NCBI GenBank assembly: GCA_903970465.1
Contig: CAJCIO010000003.1
Location: forward strand, 1 to 35,712
Length of the DNA stretch: 35,712 nt
Source: Gammaproteobacteria bacterium
GTDB taxonomy: Bacteria > Pseudomonadota > Gammaproteobacteria > Pseudomonadales > Pseudomonadaceae
Direction: 5' to 3'
Shown here: positions 1-8,405 of the stretch, piece by piece
How positions within the stretch are numbered: position 1 is the stretch's first letter
Layout of the letters: every line of letters starts with the position of its first letter
Made by a program: the position numbers and the translations under genes
The notes under the pieces: model-generated
The model's input: only the letters and a program-made list of their open reading frames with translations
Database searches by the model: none
Told to the model about the DNA's origin: nothing

Positions 1-1
1 G

Positions 2-225
2 GTTCTGCTTTCGAGCCGGCCTTGGGTTCGCCGCCCCAGCATTGGCCCTTCGCCTAGGCTCAGGGTGCCCACGCTCCGGCACGCTTGCGCAGGGCACGCC
101 CCGATGGGCCTTCCATGGCCCAGCGGGGCTTGGCCGGCATCCATGCCGGCCATCCCTGCGCAAGCGTACCGGAACGCGGCCTGCTGTATGGGGCGGCGAA
201 CCCAAGGCCGACTCGAAAGCAGAAC
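2..225. repeat. Large imperfect palindromic element, copy 1
   Basis: The outer arms 2-37 and 190-225 are reverse complements with one mismatch over 36 nt. Inside them, 81-94 pairs with 154-167 (ACGCTTGCGCAGGG against its complement). The centre holds two further stem-loops at about 100-127 and 132-151 (GGCCGGCAT...ATGCCGGCC). The segment at about 40-79 recurs inverted at 424-463 in copy 2. The short open frames across it follow from its high GC content and symmetry and do not look like genes. It resembles the non-coding palindromic or MITE-like repeats of Pseudomonas genomes, but I cannot assign a named family. Confidence 0.8.
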
Positions 226-282
226 AGTGATATCAGTGTCGTTGCTTCAAAAAAGCTTTAGGACTCTCTTCAAATCTCGGCT

Positions 283-500
283 GGTCCTTTGCTGCGGGCC
301 TGTGCGGCTCGCCCCTCCAGCAGGCCGCGTGGAGGCGCCTGAAGAGAGGGCGATCCCGGCAGGATGCCGGGTCAGGCGCGTTGGGCCATGGATGGCCCAT
401 TGCGCCGTGCCCTCTCTTCAGGTGCCGGAACGCGGGTACCCTGAGCCTAGGCGAAGGGCCAATGGGCAGGGCGAGCCGCACAGGCCCGCAGCAAAGGACC
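283..500. repeat. Large imperfect palindromic element, copy 2 (opposite orientation)
   Basis: The arms 283-314 and 469-500 are near-perfect reverse complements, opening with GGTCCTTTGCTGCGGGCCTG. An inner stem pairs 335-350 with 409-425, and two central stem-loops lie at 352-373 and 380-401. The part at 424-463 is the reverse complement of 40-79 in copy 1 with only a few changes. The outer arms differ from those of copy 1, so the two copies share inner modules but not termini. No coding capacity is credible. Confidence 0.8.
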
Positions 501-779
501 ACCCCCAATCCCAGGCCCGCCTACCAAATACTAGACACAAAAAAAGCGACCCTAAGGCCGCTTTCTCTGTTTCGCATCAAGGAGTTCAAGGGCCCTGAAG
601 CTATGTATGGCGCAGCGGACGGGATCATAACTCACCCTCTAAATCGTTGAAAGCTTGAGGTTTCCATAGTCTAGCGTGTCGCTGATGGACTTGATTATGT
701 ACTTCTAATGAGCGGCTGGCAATCTGAGGACCGTACCGTTTTGATGCAATGCCGAGTGTATGGAGAACCTCAAACCTCT
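501..779. other. Gap without recognisable gene
   Basis: This stretch lies between the palindromic repeat and the integrase relic. I see no convincing gene, terminator or RNA. An open frame runs into the relic from about 744, but its residues before 780 do not resemble an integrase. Confidence 0.5.
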
Positions 780-1013
780 ATGGCGAGCACAATTCTGAAT
801 GAGCACGGCTGAGACCCGGAGTTGGTTGAGGTCGCATTAGCGCATGTCGATAGTGACGAAGTTCGGAGCGCTTACAACCGAGCGGATTACATCGAACGCC
901 GGCGGCCGATGATGGCGTGGTGGAGCGAGTACATCCAGAAGGCGGCGACCGGCAGCCTGTCAGCGTCTGCCATCAACCGAACCAAGGAACGAAACGTCCT
1001 TTCAATACTCTAA
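780..1013 (+). pseudogene. Relic of P4-type tyrosine integrase, C-terminal end
   Basis: The frame from ATG 780 reads MASTILNEHG, then TGA at 810-812, then DPELVEVALAHVDSDEVRSA and YNRADYIERRRPMMAWW. This is the C-terminal signature of P4-family (DUF4102-type) integrases: the LAH box, then AYNR with the presumed catalytic tyrosine, then RRPMMxWW. A tryptophan codon (TGG) normally follows NEHG or NEQG, so the TGA looks like a single-base nonsense change. The N-terminal domain and the catalytic arginine boxes are missing, since the sequence upstream of 780 no longer matches. It is therefore a decayed fragment, probably marking an old island end or a rearranged element. Its relation to the ICE further right is unknown. 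Confidence 0.75.
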
Positions 1014-1499
1014 GCGTGGATAGGTTGGCGACAGCGGGACAATCCGCATAATCAGTGGCGTGCTGTACCGCTACAGAGGTGGCGACTTTCGCCAAATCGC
1101 GCCCATGCGCACGCGGCACTCCACCCGGCAAGCCCTGATCCTGGGAACGCTCATCGCTGGCTGAGCTACTGCGAAGCTACGAGTATGAGGCCAAACATCG
1201 AGGACCTTCCGGCATCACAGGATAGCGTTAGCTTACCGCCACCCGACAGTCCGGCAACGCACGACCTTCTCCTTTATTATGACGCTCGAGGTGTTGAAGA
1301 TGCCCGAGTGAGTCGTTCTGCGGAACGGTATCATTTCCCGCATAATCTTTCCGCAGGCAAAGGCCATCAATCAATTCCGCCGAGTTATCGCTTAAGGCCA
1401 TGCTGACTGCTGTTACGAAACGATTTAGCCCAAATTCAGACCGATTTCGACAATTGAATATTTTACATCCCGTTCCGGCCGCTAGTACTCACTGGAAAG
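1014..1499. other. Gap without recognisable gene
   Basis: Nothing here is convincing. A 73-codon open frame at 1185-1406 has low-complexity, unstructured content and no credible ribosome-binding site. The region may be degenerate island DNA, like the integrase relic beside it. Confidence 0.45.
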
Positions 1500-1529
1500 A
1501 AATAGAATAAACCGCCTTTGCCCAAGGCG
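1500..1529 (-). terminator. Rho-independent terminator downstream of the chemoreceptor gene
   Basis: On the minus strand CGCCTT (1524-1529) pairs with AAGGCG (1513-1518) across a 5-nt loop. The T-rich run GTTTATTCTATTT follows. It sits about 30 nt beyond the chemoreceptor stop codon and would end the long minus-strand transcript. Confidence 0.6.
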
Positions 1530-1560
1530 CGCGAGCCAACTCAAACAATTAAATGAAGAG

Positions 1561-3465
1561 TCATACGACGAATTTATTTACCATATTTTGCAGTTGAACG
1601 CCCAATCGGGCCAATTCCACACTCGACGATGCAGTTTCATTACTGGCGAAAGCGTTCTGTTCGGAAATATCCCTAACACTCAAAATACTGCGATTTATTC
1701 CTTCTGCGACCGCACTTTGCTCTTCGGCAGCCGCCGCAATCTGGACATTCATCGATTCGATGGTCGAGATCGAGTGGCTGATACTCATGATGGACGCTCC
1801 GGCATCGCGTGTCAGTTCTACGCTGTTGTCACTCAACGCTCGGCTGTTATCCAGGATTGCTGCAACCTGTTCCGTCCTGCTATGCAAACCACTGATCAGT
1901 AATGCGATTTCCTCTGTAGATAATTGGGTGCGTTGGGCGAGGCTTCTCACCTCGTCCGCCACCACCGCGAATCCTCGTCCGGCTTCACCAGCCCGAGCAG
2001 CCTCGATGGCGGCATTGAGAGCCAATAAGTTGGTTTGCTCTGCCACCGCCTTGATCACATCCAGCACCCCACCGATCTTGTTGCTCTGGGCTTTGAGATC
2101 GTCCATGGCGGTTTTGGAGTGACCAACCTCGATCGCTAGCCTTTCGATTCGTAGGATCGCTTTTGAAACAACGTCGCCACCCTCCCGAGCCTCCAGTGAA
2201 GCGCTGATCGCCGCCCGGGAAGCTTGCTCAGCGTTCCTTGCGACTTCCTGCACAGTGGCAGCCATTTCGTGCATGGCCGTGGCGACCTGGTCTGTTTCGC
2301 TCTTCTGGCTGTTGACGCCATGGTTAGTCTGCTCTGTCACCGTCTGAAGTTGTTCAGCAGCGCTAGATATCTGAACCACACCGTCACGCAGACCGCCAAT
2401 CAACACGCGCAAGTTAGCCGTCATCTTATGCATGCTGGTCTGCAATCGCCCCAGTTCATCCTGACGAGTAGTGGTCTGTGTGTCTGTCAGGTCACCATTC
2501 GCTACCTGCTCCGCGACCTCTAAAGCATCGAGTAGCGGTGTAACGATCAAGCGGGTAATGATCCAAGCGATCAAGATGCTCATGACGAGAACGACGATCA
2601 GCCATAGGACAAGGTATTTTTCCGCCTGCCGGATATCACTGACCCGCAAGGCTTCCTGGTTCTCAGTCAATAGTGCAGTGGACGAAAGCAGGCTGGCAAT
2701 ATTCTGGCCGATACCGGTCTGGGCATCCTCGACAGCCACCTGCGCATCGCCAAACTGGGAAATTGCATCCTGATACGCATTTAACGACGTTTGGAGAGTT
2801 TTCACCGTATTCGCTTGTAATTCGAACCCCTCCAGATTGTTGATATACCCGATAGTCGTGGCGACGGAAGAACTCGCCACTTTTTTGGTCTCGGCATTCA
2901 GAGAGTAGGTATAACCGCGCACATCGAAACGCATTTTTTGAAACAGGCTGAGCGCCTGTGCCGTTGCAGCACGCTGAGCAATATTCCCTTCCGAGGAGTT
3001 CGCGAAATCGTCCAGGTCATTCAACGCATCGGTCGCTATTTCAGCCTGGCGCCCCGCCGCTGCACGATTGGCGACCATCGCGGCAGTGCCACGAATGATG
3101 TCGTTGTAGTAGTCCCGCGATTGTTTCAGGGCGGTGGTTGCTGCCTCCAGATGAGGAGCATCGGACTCGGAAACAAGTACTGAACGTACATAAACCAAAT
3201 GGCTCTCCAGATTTTCTAGGCTGACCAGCCAACTGGCGGCATGATCAGCATCGTAGTTGATCGCGTAGGATAAGCGGCCAATCAACATGTCCCTCGTCAA
3301 CACACCGAGCGTTCCAATGTCTGCAATTTTTTCGCTTCTCTGGCTTAACGTTTGAATACCGCTCCAACCGGTAAAGGCGACCAGAACGGTCAGGACGATA
3401 ACCATCGTAAAGCCGAGTATCAGTTTCGACCTTACGGCGATATTCAGCAGCGCATTGGTCAACAT
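1561..3465 (-). CDS. Methyl-accepting chemotaxis protein, HBM-type sensor
   Basis: This is a 634-residue transmembrane chemoreceptor. Membrane helix 1 is at about residues 15-33 and helix 2 at about 284-304. They bound a periplasmic region of about 250 residues, mostly helical, which fits the helical bimodular (HBM) sensor size better than the shorter four-helix-bundle domain. A HAMP domain follows (about 305-357). The cytoplasmic signalling hairpin tip at about 470-513 contains the hallmark [19 protein letters not shown] and [18 protein letters not shown]. The protein ends in VNKFVV and has no CheR-binding pentapeptide. The start ATG at 3465 has AAGGA 7 nt upstream and lies inside the 3' end of the opine-dehydrogenase gene (7-bp overlap), suggesting translational coupling. 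By context it may sense the opine-like substrate of this locus or a breakdown product. The ligand is not readable from the sequence. Confidence 0.93.
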   Translation of the reverse strand: MLTNALLNIAVRSKLILGFTMVIVLTVLVAFTGWSGIQTLSQRSEKIADIGTLGVLTRDMLIGRLSYAINYDADHAASWLVSLENLESHLVYVRSVLVSESDAPHLEAATTALKQSRDYYNDIIRGTAAMVANRAAAGRQAEIATDALNDLDDFANSSEGNIAQRAATAQALSLFQKMRFDVRGYTYSLNAETKKVASSSVATTIGYINNLEGFELQANTVKTLQTSLNAYQDAISQFGDAQVAVEDAQTGIGQNIASLLSSTALLTENQEALRVSDIRQAEKYLVLWLIVVLVMSILIAWIITRLIVTPLLDALEVAEQVANGDLTDTQTTTRQDELGRLQTSMHKMTANLRVLIGGLRDGVVQISSAAEQLQTVTEQTNHGVNSQKSETDQVATAMHEMAATVQEVARNAEQASRAAISASLEAREGGDVVSKAILRIERLAIEVGHSKTAMDDLKAQSNKIGGVLDVIKAVAEQTNLLALNAAIEAARAGEAGRGFAVVADEVRSLAQRTQLSTEEIALLISGLHSRTEQVAAILDNSRALSDNSVELTRDAGASIMSISHSISTIESMNVQIAAAAEEQSAVAEGINRSILSVRDISEQNAFASNETASSSVELARLGVQLQNMVNKFVV

Positions 3466-4556
3466 AGCGCGTCCTTGCAGGGCGAACCCACGTTGACCCG
3501 GCTGAGTAGGCCCTGAACAGTTTCAGTTGAAAGACCCAGAGCCTCGATCAGGTCATTGGCCGTGAGCAACGCTTCGCCGACAATCAGCCCGGCTGTGGCA
3601 ACAATGGCCTCTGTGGCTGGCATCGCGACGTTAGCAATGCGCCCAAGCGCCAGCGTAAATAACAGGCCGTAGGGAACGTCCTCCCAGACATAACGCGTCT
3701 CTATGCGGGTGGGGCCGGCGGGGCCGCCTCGTTTTCGGTGAAGTTCCTCGGCCACGTCAGCTAACTCGACCGATTCAATGTTGAAGGACTGGCGCAGCTT
3801 CTGGGCAAAGCTGGGGAGACTCCAACCAAAGACACTGGCGAGCGAACGGCGCTCGGCATCCAGCGCGTTGATCACCTCTGCTGTGCTGGACGTCATGTAG
3901 TAGTACTGCGGCCAATCTTCACCGCGTTCGATTCGTGTCCAATTGAACAAGGCCAGCGGTACATGGCCGACAGCACTGGTGTTGGAAAGCATCGAACTCA
4001 GAGGGTTTTCTTCAGTTTTAAAGTCACTCCCGAACAGTGATTTACAGACGTCCAACGCAAGCCCCCGTTGCGAAACGGGTAAACAGGAAACCCCTAAACT
4101 CGGGCGCTTCGTCATGATGTGGACATTTACCGGCCCCTTGCGTCGGGCCGTCAATGCAGTTGTACCAAAGCTCGCAACAGTGATCTCAATGCCACGCTTA
4201 AGCGCCCCCTCGTACAAATAAAGTGAGGAGAGAGAAGCCATGGAACTAACAATTACAATCTGCCCCGTTCGTAGATGCGGTAACAGCGCGTCCATGACTA
4301 CGCGGTGCCCATTGAGTGGCAAGGCAATGATTATCACGTCAACGCCAGTGGCGAGTTCTTCTGCACTTGATGCGTAACTGACTTGAAACACCTCCTCGAG
4401 CAATCCTGTTGCTCGCAACGGCTCACTTTGTAGCAATTGTGCACTGCCTGTCTGAGGCGACCAGACGGCAACATCATGTTGGGTATGTGAAATCCAGGCC
4501 GCATAGGCGAGACCTATCGCACCAGAGCCAGCTATTCCAGTTTTCAAGCGAAGCAT
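3459..4556 (-). CDS. NAD(P)-dependent octopine/nopaline-type (opine) dehydrogenase
   Basis: This is a 365-residue protein of the octopine/nopaline dehydrogenase family, which joins an amino acid to a 2-oxo acid reductively and can run in reverse. The N-terminal Rossmann motif GSGAIG is at residues 10-15. The C-terminal opine-dehydrogenase domain shows [20 protein letters not shown] with His198, then [19 protein letters not shown], and VWEDVPYGL with Asp293. A His/Asp pair at such positions is the family's catalytic relay. Length is normal for the family. The start ATG at 4556 has only a weak upstream site. The gene lies 140 bp downstream of the ABC ATPase gene on the same strand and overlaps the chemoreceptor start, so it is probably the penultimate gene of the transcript. 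It could degrade an imported opine or make one. No nicotianamine-synthase-like partner is present, which argues against a pseudopaline-type metallophore pathway. Confidence 0.85.
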   Translation of the reverse strand: MLRLKTGIAGSGAIGLAYAAWISHTQHDVAVWSPQTGSAQLLQSEPLRATGLLEEVFQVSYASSAEELATGVDVIIIALPLNGHRVVMDALLPHLRTGQIVIVSSMASLSSLYLYEGALKRGIEITVASFGTTALTARRKGPVNVHIMTKRPSLGVSCLPVSQRGLALDVCKSLFGSDFKTEENPLSSMLSNTSAVGHVPLALFNWTRIERGEDWPQYYYMTSSTAEVINALDAERRSLASVFGWSLPSFAQKLRQSFNIESVELADVAEELHRKRGGPAGPTRIETRYVWEDVPYGLLFTLALGRIANVAMPATEAIVATAGLIVGEALLTANDLIEALGLSTETVQGLLSRVNVGSPCKDALC

Positions 4557-4696
4557 TTATAGACCCCACAGTTCTGTGTCTACGATGCGTAGTACCGCGC
4601 TCGCACGGCACTACTTGCATCGCATCGTTTTAGATATGATTCGTTACTTCAGCTCAACTTGTCCTTGCGACTAAGTTTCATACACCGAACATCAAT

Positions 4697-6598
4697 TCAC
4701 TTCCACTCGTCTCCCGGCTCCATGTAAAAGTGATTGGGCCCGGCCTGATGGTAGGTCCTGACCGCAGGCTCGAAGTCATGTGACTTGTAGGGGGTATGAA
4801 GTTCGCGTGGAACCAGGTGTCGAGTCTGACGGCGCGCCGGATCAGGGACCGGGACCGCTTCGAGCAGACGACGGGTGTAAGGGTGTCGCGGATTGCTGAA
4901 GACCTCGGCGCGGGGGCCTATTTCGACGATCTCACCCATGTACATGACGGCCACGCGATGGCTGATGCGTTCCACCACGGCCATATCATGGCTGATGAAA
5001 ACGAACCCCAGTCCCATCTCTTGCTGCAATTCCAACAGCAGATTGACGATCTGAACCTTCACCGATACATCGAGTGCTGAAACCGCTTCGTCCGCTACGA
5101 TCGTTCCAGGCCGCAACGCCAGCGCGCGGGCAATACAAACGCGCTGGCGCTGCCCGCCTGAAAACTCATGGGGCAGGCGCAACACTGCATCGGCCGGCAA
5201 TCCCACCCTTGCCAGCAACTCCACTGCCGCCTGTTCGCAGTCGCGCGAACTGGCCAGGCCATGCACCCGCAACGGTTCGATGAGTGCCTGCGCAACACTC
5301 TGACGTGGATTGAGGCTTGAGTAGGGATCCTGAAAAACCATCTGGATTTTCCTGGCGCGCTCCATCGGGGCGATGCTCCCAATGTCTTGACCCTCGACCT
5401 TGATCTGGCCGCCCGTTGCGGATAACAGGCCTGTAATCAGTCGCCCTGTGGTCGACTTACCGCAACCGGACTCCCCGACGATAGCCAGCGTCTCACCACG
5501 TCGGAGATTGAAGTTAACGTTCTCTACCGCATGAACACGCCCGGTCACGCGCTTGAAGAAGGACGAACGAACGTCGAAACGCGCGACCAGGTTCGATACT
5601 TCCAGCAAGTACGGAGCGTCATGTTGAACGCTGTCGCTGACCTGTGGAACGGGGGCGGTCGCGCCGGTTTTGATGTCATAGATCGGGAACGGCTGGGGAA
5701 GATTGTGCGCATTCATGGAGCCCAATTCCGGAACAGCCGCAATCAGCGCCTTGGTATAAGCCTTCTGCGGGCGCGCAAAAATGTCAGCGGTGGCTCCGGT
5801 CTCAATCTTGTCACCGCGGTACATCACCAAAGTGCGGTCCGCGATCTCCGCTACAACTCCCATGTCGTGTGTGATGAACACCACTGCCATATGCTCTTGG
5901 GTTTGCAGTTCTTTGATCAGTTCCAGTATCTGTGCCTGGATGGTCACATCAAGCGCCGTGGTCGGTTCATCGGCGATGAGTACCGATGGGTTACACGCCA
6001 ACGCCATCGCGATCATGACGCGTTGACGCATGCCACCCGAAAACTGATGAGGGTAATCGCTGAAACGCTGGTTACTTGCCGGAATTCGGACTCGATCCAT
6101 CAGGCGCAACACTTCGGCGCGTGCCTCGGCGTGATTCAGTCGGCGATGAAGGAGCAGGGGTTCCGCAATCTGTTCCCCAATGCTCATGACCGGGTTGAGC
6201 GAGGTCATCGGTTCCTGAAAAATCATGGCAATCCGATTACCGCGCAGGGTCGCCATTTCAGGTTCTGAAAGGGTCAACAACTCGCTCCCATCCAGACATA
6301 TACTTCCTTGGACGCGGCTGCTTTTAGGCGACAGAAGTCCCATGACCGCCATCGCTGAAACGCTCTTGCCGGAACCTGACTCGCCGACGATCGCAAGGGT
6401 CTCGCCCCGCGCAACGCTGAAATCCAGGCCATTGACGACTGAGGTCCATGCTTCGCCCCGGCGAAACGCTACGTTGAGCCCGCTGACCTGCAGAACCGCT
6501 TTCTGGCGCCCGGCCGATGCAGTGGCGCCGATAAGAGTGTCATTCATAGGGGGCCGAATGCTCCGAGGGCTGGAGGTGATGATGCTGTGCGTATTCAT
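4697..6598 (-). CDS. Fused double ATPase of peptide/opine ABC importer (DppD-DppF/GsiA type)
   Basis: This 633-residue protein carries two nucleotide-binding domains. The first has Walker A GESGSGKS at 72-79, signature FSGGMRQR at about 186-193 and Walker B VLIADEPTTALD. The second has Walker A GESGCGKST at 375-383, signature FSGGQRQR and VADEAVSALD. Each is followed by an oligopeptide-transporter-type C-terminal extension (for example RHPYTRRLLEAVP). Fused DppD-DppF proteins of the GsiA type energise import of peptides, glutathione or opines. ATG 6598 overlaps the permease stop by 4 bp, which supports this start over the internal Met18. It works with the two permeases and binding protein encoded upstream. 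Substrate specificity resides in the binding protein, so the ATPase does not identify the cargo. Confidence 0.95.
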   Translation of the reverse strand: MNTHSIITSSPRSIRPPMNDTLIGATASAGRQKAVLQVSGLNVAFRRGEAWTSVVNGLDFSVARGETLAIVGESGSGKSVSAMAVMGLLSPKSSRVQGSICLDGSELLTLSEPEMATLRGNRIAMIFQEPMTSLNPVMSIGEQIAEPLLLHRRLNHAEARAEVLRLMDRVRIPASNQRFSDYPHQFSGGMRQRVMIAMALACNPSVLIADEPTTALDVTIQAQILELIKELQTQEHMAVVFITHDMGVVAEIADRTLVMYRGDKIETGATADIFARPQKAYTKALIAAVPELGSMNAHNLPQPFPIYDIKTGATAPVPQVSDSVQHDAPYLLEVSNLVARFDVRSSFFKRVTGRVHAVENVNFNLRRGETLAIVGESGCGKSTTGRLITGLLSATGGQIKVEGQDIGSIAPMERARKIQMVFQDPYSSLNPRQSVAQALIEPLRVHGLASSRDCEQAAVELLARVGLPADAVLRLPHEFSGGQRQRVCIARALALRPGTIVADEAVSALDVSVKVQIVNLLLELQQEMGLGFVFISHDMAVVERISHRVAVMYMGEIVEIGPRAEVFSNPRHPYTRRLLEAVPVPDPARRQTRHLVPRELHTPYKSHDFEPAVRTYHQAGPNHFYMEPGDEWK

Positions 6599-7467
6599 GA
6601 GCGCTCCGATCGTGTTTTGGGATCTATGGCGTCACGTAGCGCATCGCCCAGCAGACTGAGCGCCAGGACCGTCAGTAGAATCGCGATGCTCGGGCAGACC
6701 GTCAGCCACCACGCATCCATAATATTTTCAAAGCCTTCACGGATCATGCTGCCCCATGTCGGCGTGGGTGGCGGCGCACCCAGACCAATGAAGCTCAGCG
6801 ACGCCTCTGTGCGAATCGCGGTCGCCATCCACAGGGCGCCCAGCACGACGACTTCTGAAATCATGTTGGGCAGAATGTGGATACCCATCAAGCGCATCGG
6901 CCCGTATCCCAATGAGCGGCCCGCTTCAACGAAATCCCGTTGTTTCAATACAATTGTCGGTGCGCGGGCGACGCGTACGAAAGGCGCAATTTCGGTGATG
7001 GCGATCGCGATGATCAGGTTTTCCAGACTAGCCCCTAACATGGCAGCCACCATCAGGCCGAGGAGCAAGGTCGGAAATGAGAGCAACACGTCAACCAGCC
7101 CCATAATGAACCGGTCCAGTACCCCGCCTATATAGCCTGCGAGAACACCCAGTGCAGAGCCGATGATCATGGCAATCATGACCGCCACGAAACCGACAAG
7201 CAGTGACACACGTGCGCCATAAATCAGTCGTGACAGGACATCCCGTCCATAACTGTCTGTGCCCAACCAGAACTCTGCGGACGGAGGCTCAAGTCGATAA
7301 GCAATGTTCTGCTGCAAAGGATCGTAGGGCGCCAACAGCGGCGCAAACACGGCAATCAATATGATCAGTAACAGCAATCCGATACCGATCCATGCCATTC
7401 GATTGGTAGCCAAGGCCTGCCAAAGCCCATTCGGCCTGGCGGCTAATGGTACGGCTAAAGAGGTCAT
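6595..7467 (-). CDS. ABC importer permease, DppC/OppC type
   Basis: This is a 290-residue inner-membrane permease. An N-terminal helix (about residues 30-50, IGIGLLLLIILIAVFAPLLA) is followed by the DPLQQN segment typical of DppC/OppC and by five further hydrophobic stretches. The EAA-type cytoplasmic loop EAGRSLGYGPMRLMGIHILP would contact the ATPase. It starts at ATG 7467 with a 4-bp overlap on the DppB-like stop and ends overlapping the ATPase start by 4 bp. It forms the second half of the translocation channel. Confidence 0.94.
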   Translation of the reverse strand: MTSLAVPLAARPNGLWQALATNRMAWIGIGLLLLIILIAVFAPLLAPYDPLQQNIAYRLEPPSAEFWLGTDSYGRDVLSRLIYGARVSLLVGFVAVMIAMIIGSALGVLAGYIGGVLDRFIMGLVDVLLSFPTLLLGLMVAAMLGASLENLIIAIAITEIAPFVRVARAPTIVLKQRDFVEAGRSLGYGPMRLMGIHILPNMISEVVVLGALWMATAIRTEASLSFIGLGAPPPTPTWGSMIREGFENIMDAWWLTVCPSIAILLTVLALSLLGDALRDAIDPKTRSERS

Positions 7468-8405
7468 TTGAATTTCACTCGAGGATCAACCAACCCATAG
7501 ACAAGGTCGGTCAAGATGTTGACGACAATGACACAGCAGGCGAACACCACCATCAAACCCTGGAGCAAGCTGTAATCACGAGTATTTAATGCGCCAAGAA
7601 TCAACTTACCCAGCCCTGGTCGGTTAAACACAATCTCAGTCAGTACAGAGTTACCAATCAACGTACCGAAATATAATCCGACCACTGTAACGATGGGGAT
7701 CAGTGCATTGCGCAAGCCGTGCCGCAAGACCAGGCGCATCGCGGGGACACCTTTGGCTTTGGCCGTTCGTATGTAGTCTTCACCCATGACACCCAACATA
7801 GATGAACGGGTAACGCGCATCACATAAGCCGTCATGATCAGGCCAAGGTTGAACGCCGGCAGTGCCAACGCATGCGACTGCGCCAGCCATCCCCCATCTA
7901 CGGCACTGCCTATCACCGGGAACCACCGAAGATGAATGGCAAACACCAGCAACATCAGAATCGCTGATACAAACGCTGGAAATGACAATCCCACCAGCGA
8001 CAGCACTCGGCCTAGGTAATCCGGCCAAGCGTTACGCCGCAGTGCCGCCCAGACGCCCAAAGGCAAGCCCAGGATCAGCCCAATCACAATCGACGCCAAC
8101 GTCAGTTGCAGCGTCCAGGGAAGCACCAGGGCCACTTCTTGCGCCACGGTCCGGCCGCTGGACATGGATACACCGAAGTTGCCAGACAACATATCGCCAA
8201 GAAAATGCACGTATTGAATGTAAATCGGTTGATCCAGGCCGAGTTGAGTGCGCATAGCACTCAGTGACTCGGCGCTGGCCTGATCGCCGAGCATCACCGT
8301 TGCCGGATCGCCCGGGACCAAGCGCACCAATACAAACACCGCCGTCAACATGGCAATCAACGTAGGTATGGCTAGTAGGAGTCGTTTGATCGCAAATTGC
8401 ATCAT
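7464..8405 (-). CDS. ABC importer permease, DppB/OppB type
   Basis: This is a 313-residue permease beginning FAIKRLLLAIPTLIAMLTAV, the usual first helix of DppB/OppB proteins. It continues with VRLVPGDPATVMLG and LGLDQPIYIQYVHFLGDMLSGNFG, both family hallmarks. The EAA loop is RTAKAKGVPAMRLVLRHGLRN, and the C-terminus RDYSLLQGLMVVFACCVIVVNILTDLVYGLVDPRVKFK is classical, so the protein is complete. ATG 8405 overlaps the stop of the FAD oxidoreductase gene (4 bp), indicating co-translation of the oxidase and transporter genes. Confidence 0.94.
   Translation of the reverse strand: MMQFAIKRLLLAIPTLIAMLTAVFVLVRLVPGDPATVMLGDQASAESLSAMRTQLGLDQPIYIQYVHFLGDMLSGNFGVSMSSGRTVAQEVALVLPWTLQLTLASIVIGLILGLPLGVWAALRRNAWPDYLGRVLSLVGLSFPAFVSAILMLLVFAIHLRWFPVIGSAVDGGWLAQSHALALPAFNLGLIMTAYVMRVTRSSMLGVMGEDYIRTAKAKGVPAMRLVLRHGLRNALIPIVTVVGLYFGTLIGNSVLTEIVFNRPGLGKLILGALNTRDYSLLQGLMVVFACCVIVVNILTDLVYGLVDPRVKFK

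Noticed and set aside
65..598. Long open frames in both directions across the first 600 bp
   Set aside because: They run through nested palindromes, have no family-like sequence or credible ribosome-binding sites, and mirror each other because of the symmetry.
5531..6268. 245-codon plus-strand frame opposite the ATPase gene
   Set aside because: It is antisense to two conserved ATPase domains with full motifs; high GC content explains the open frame.
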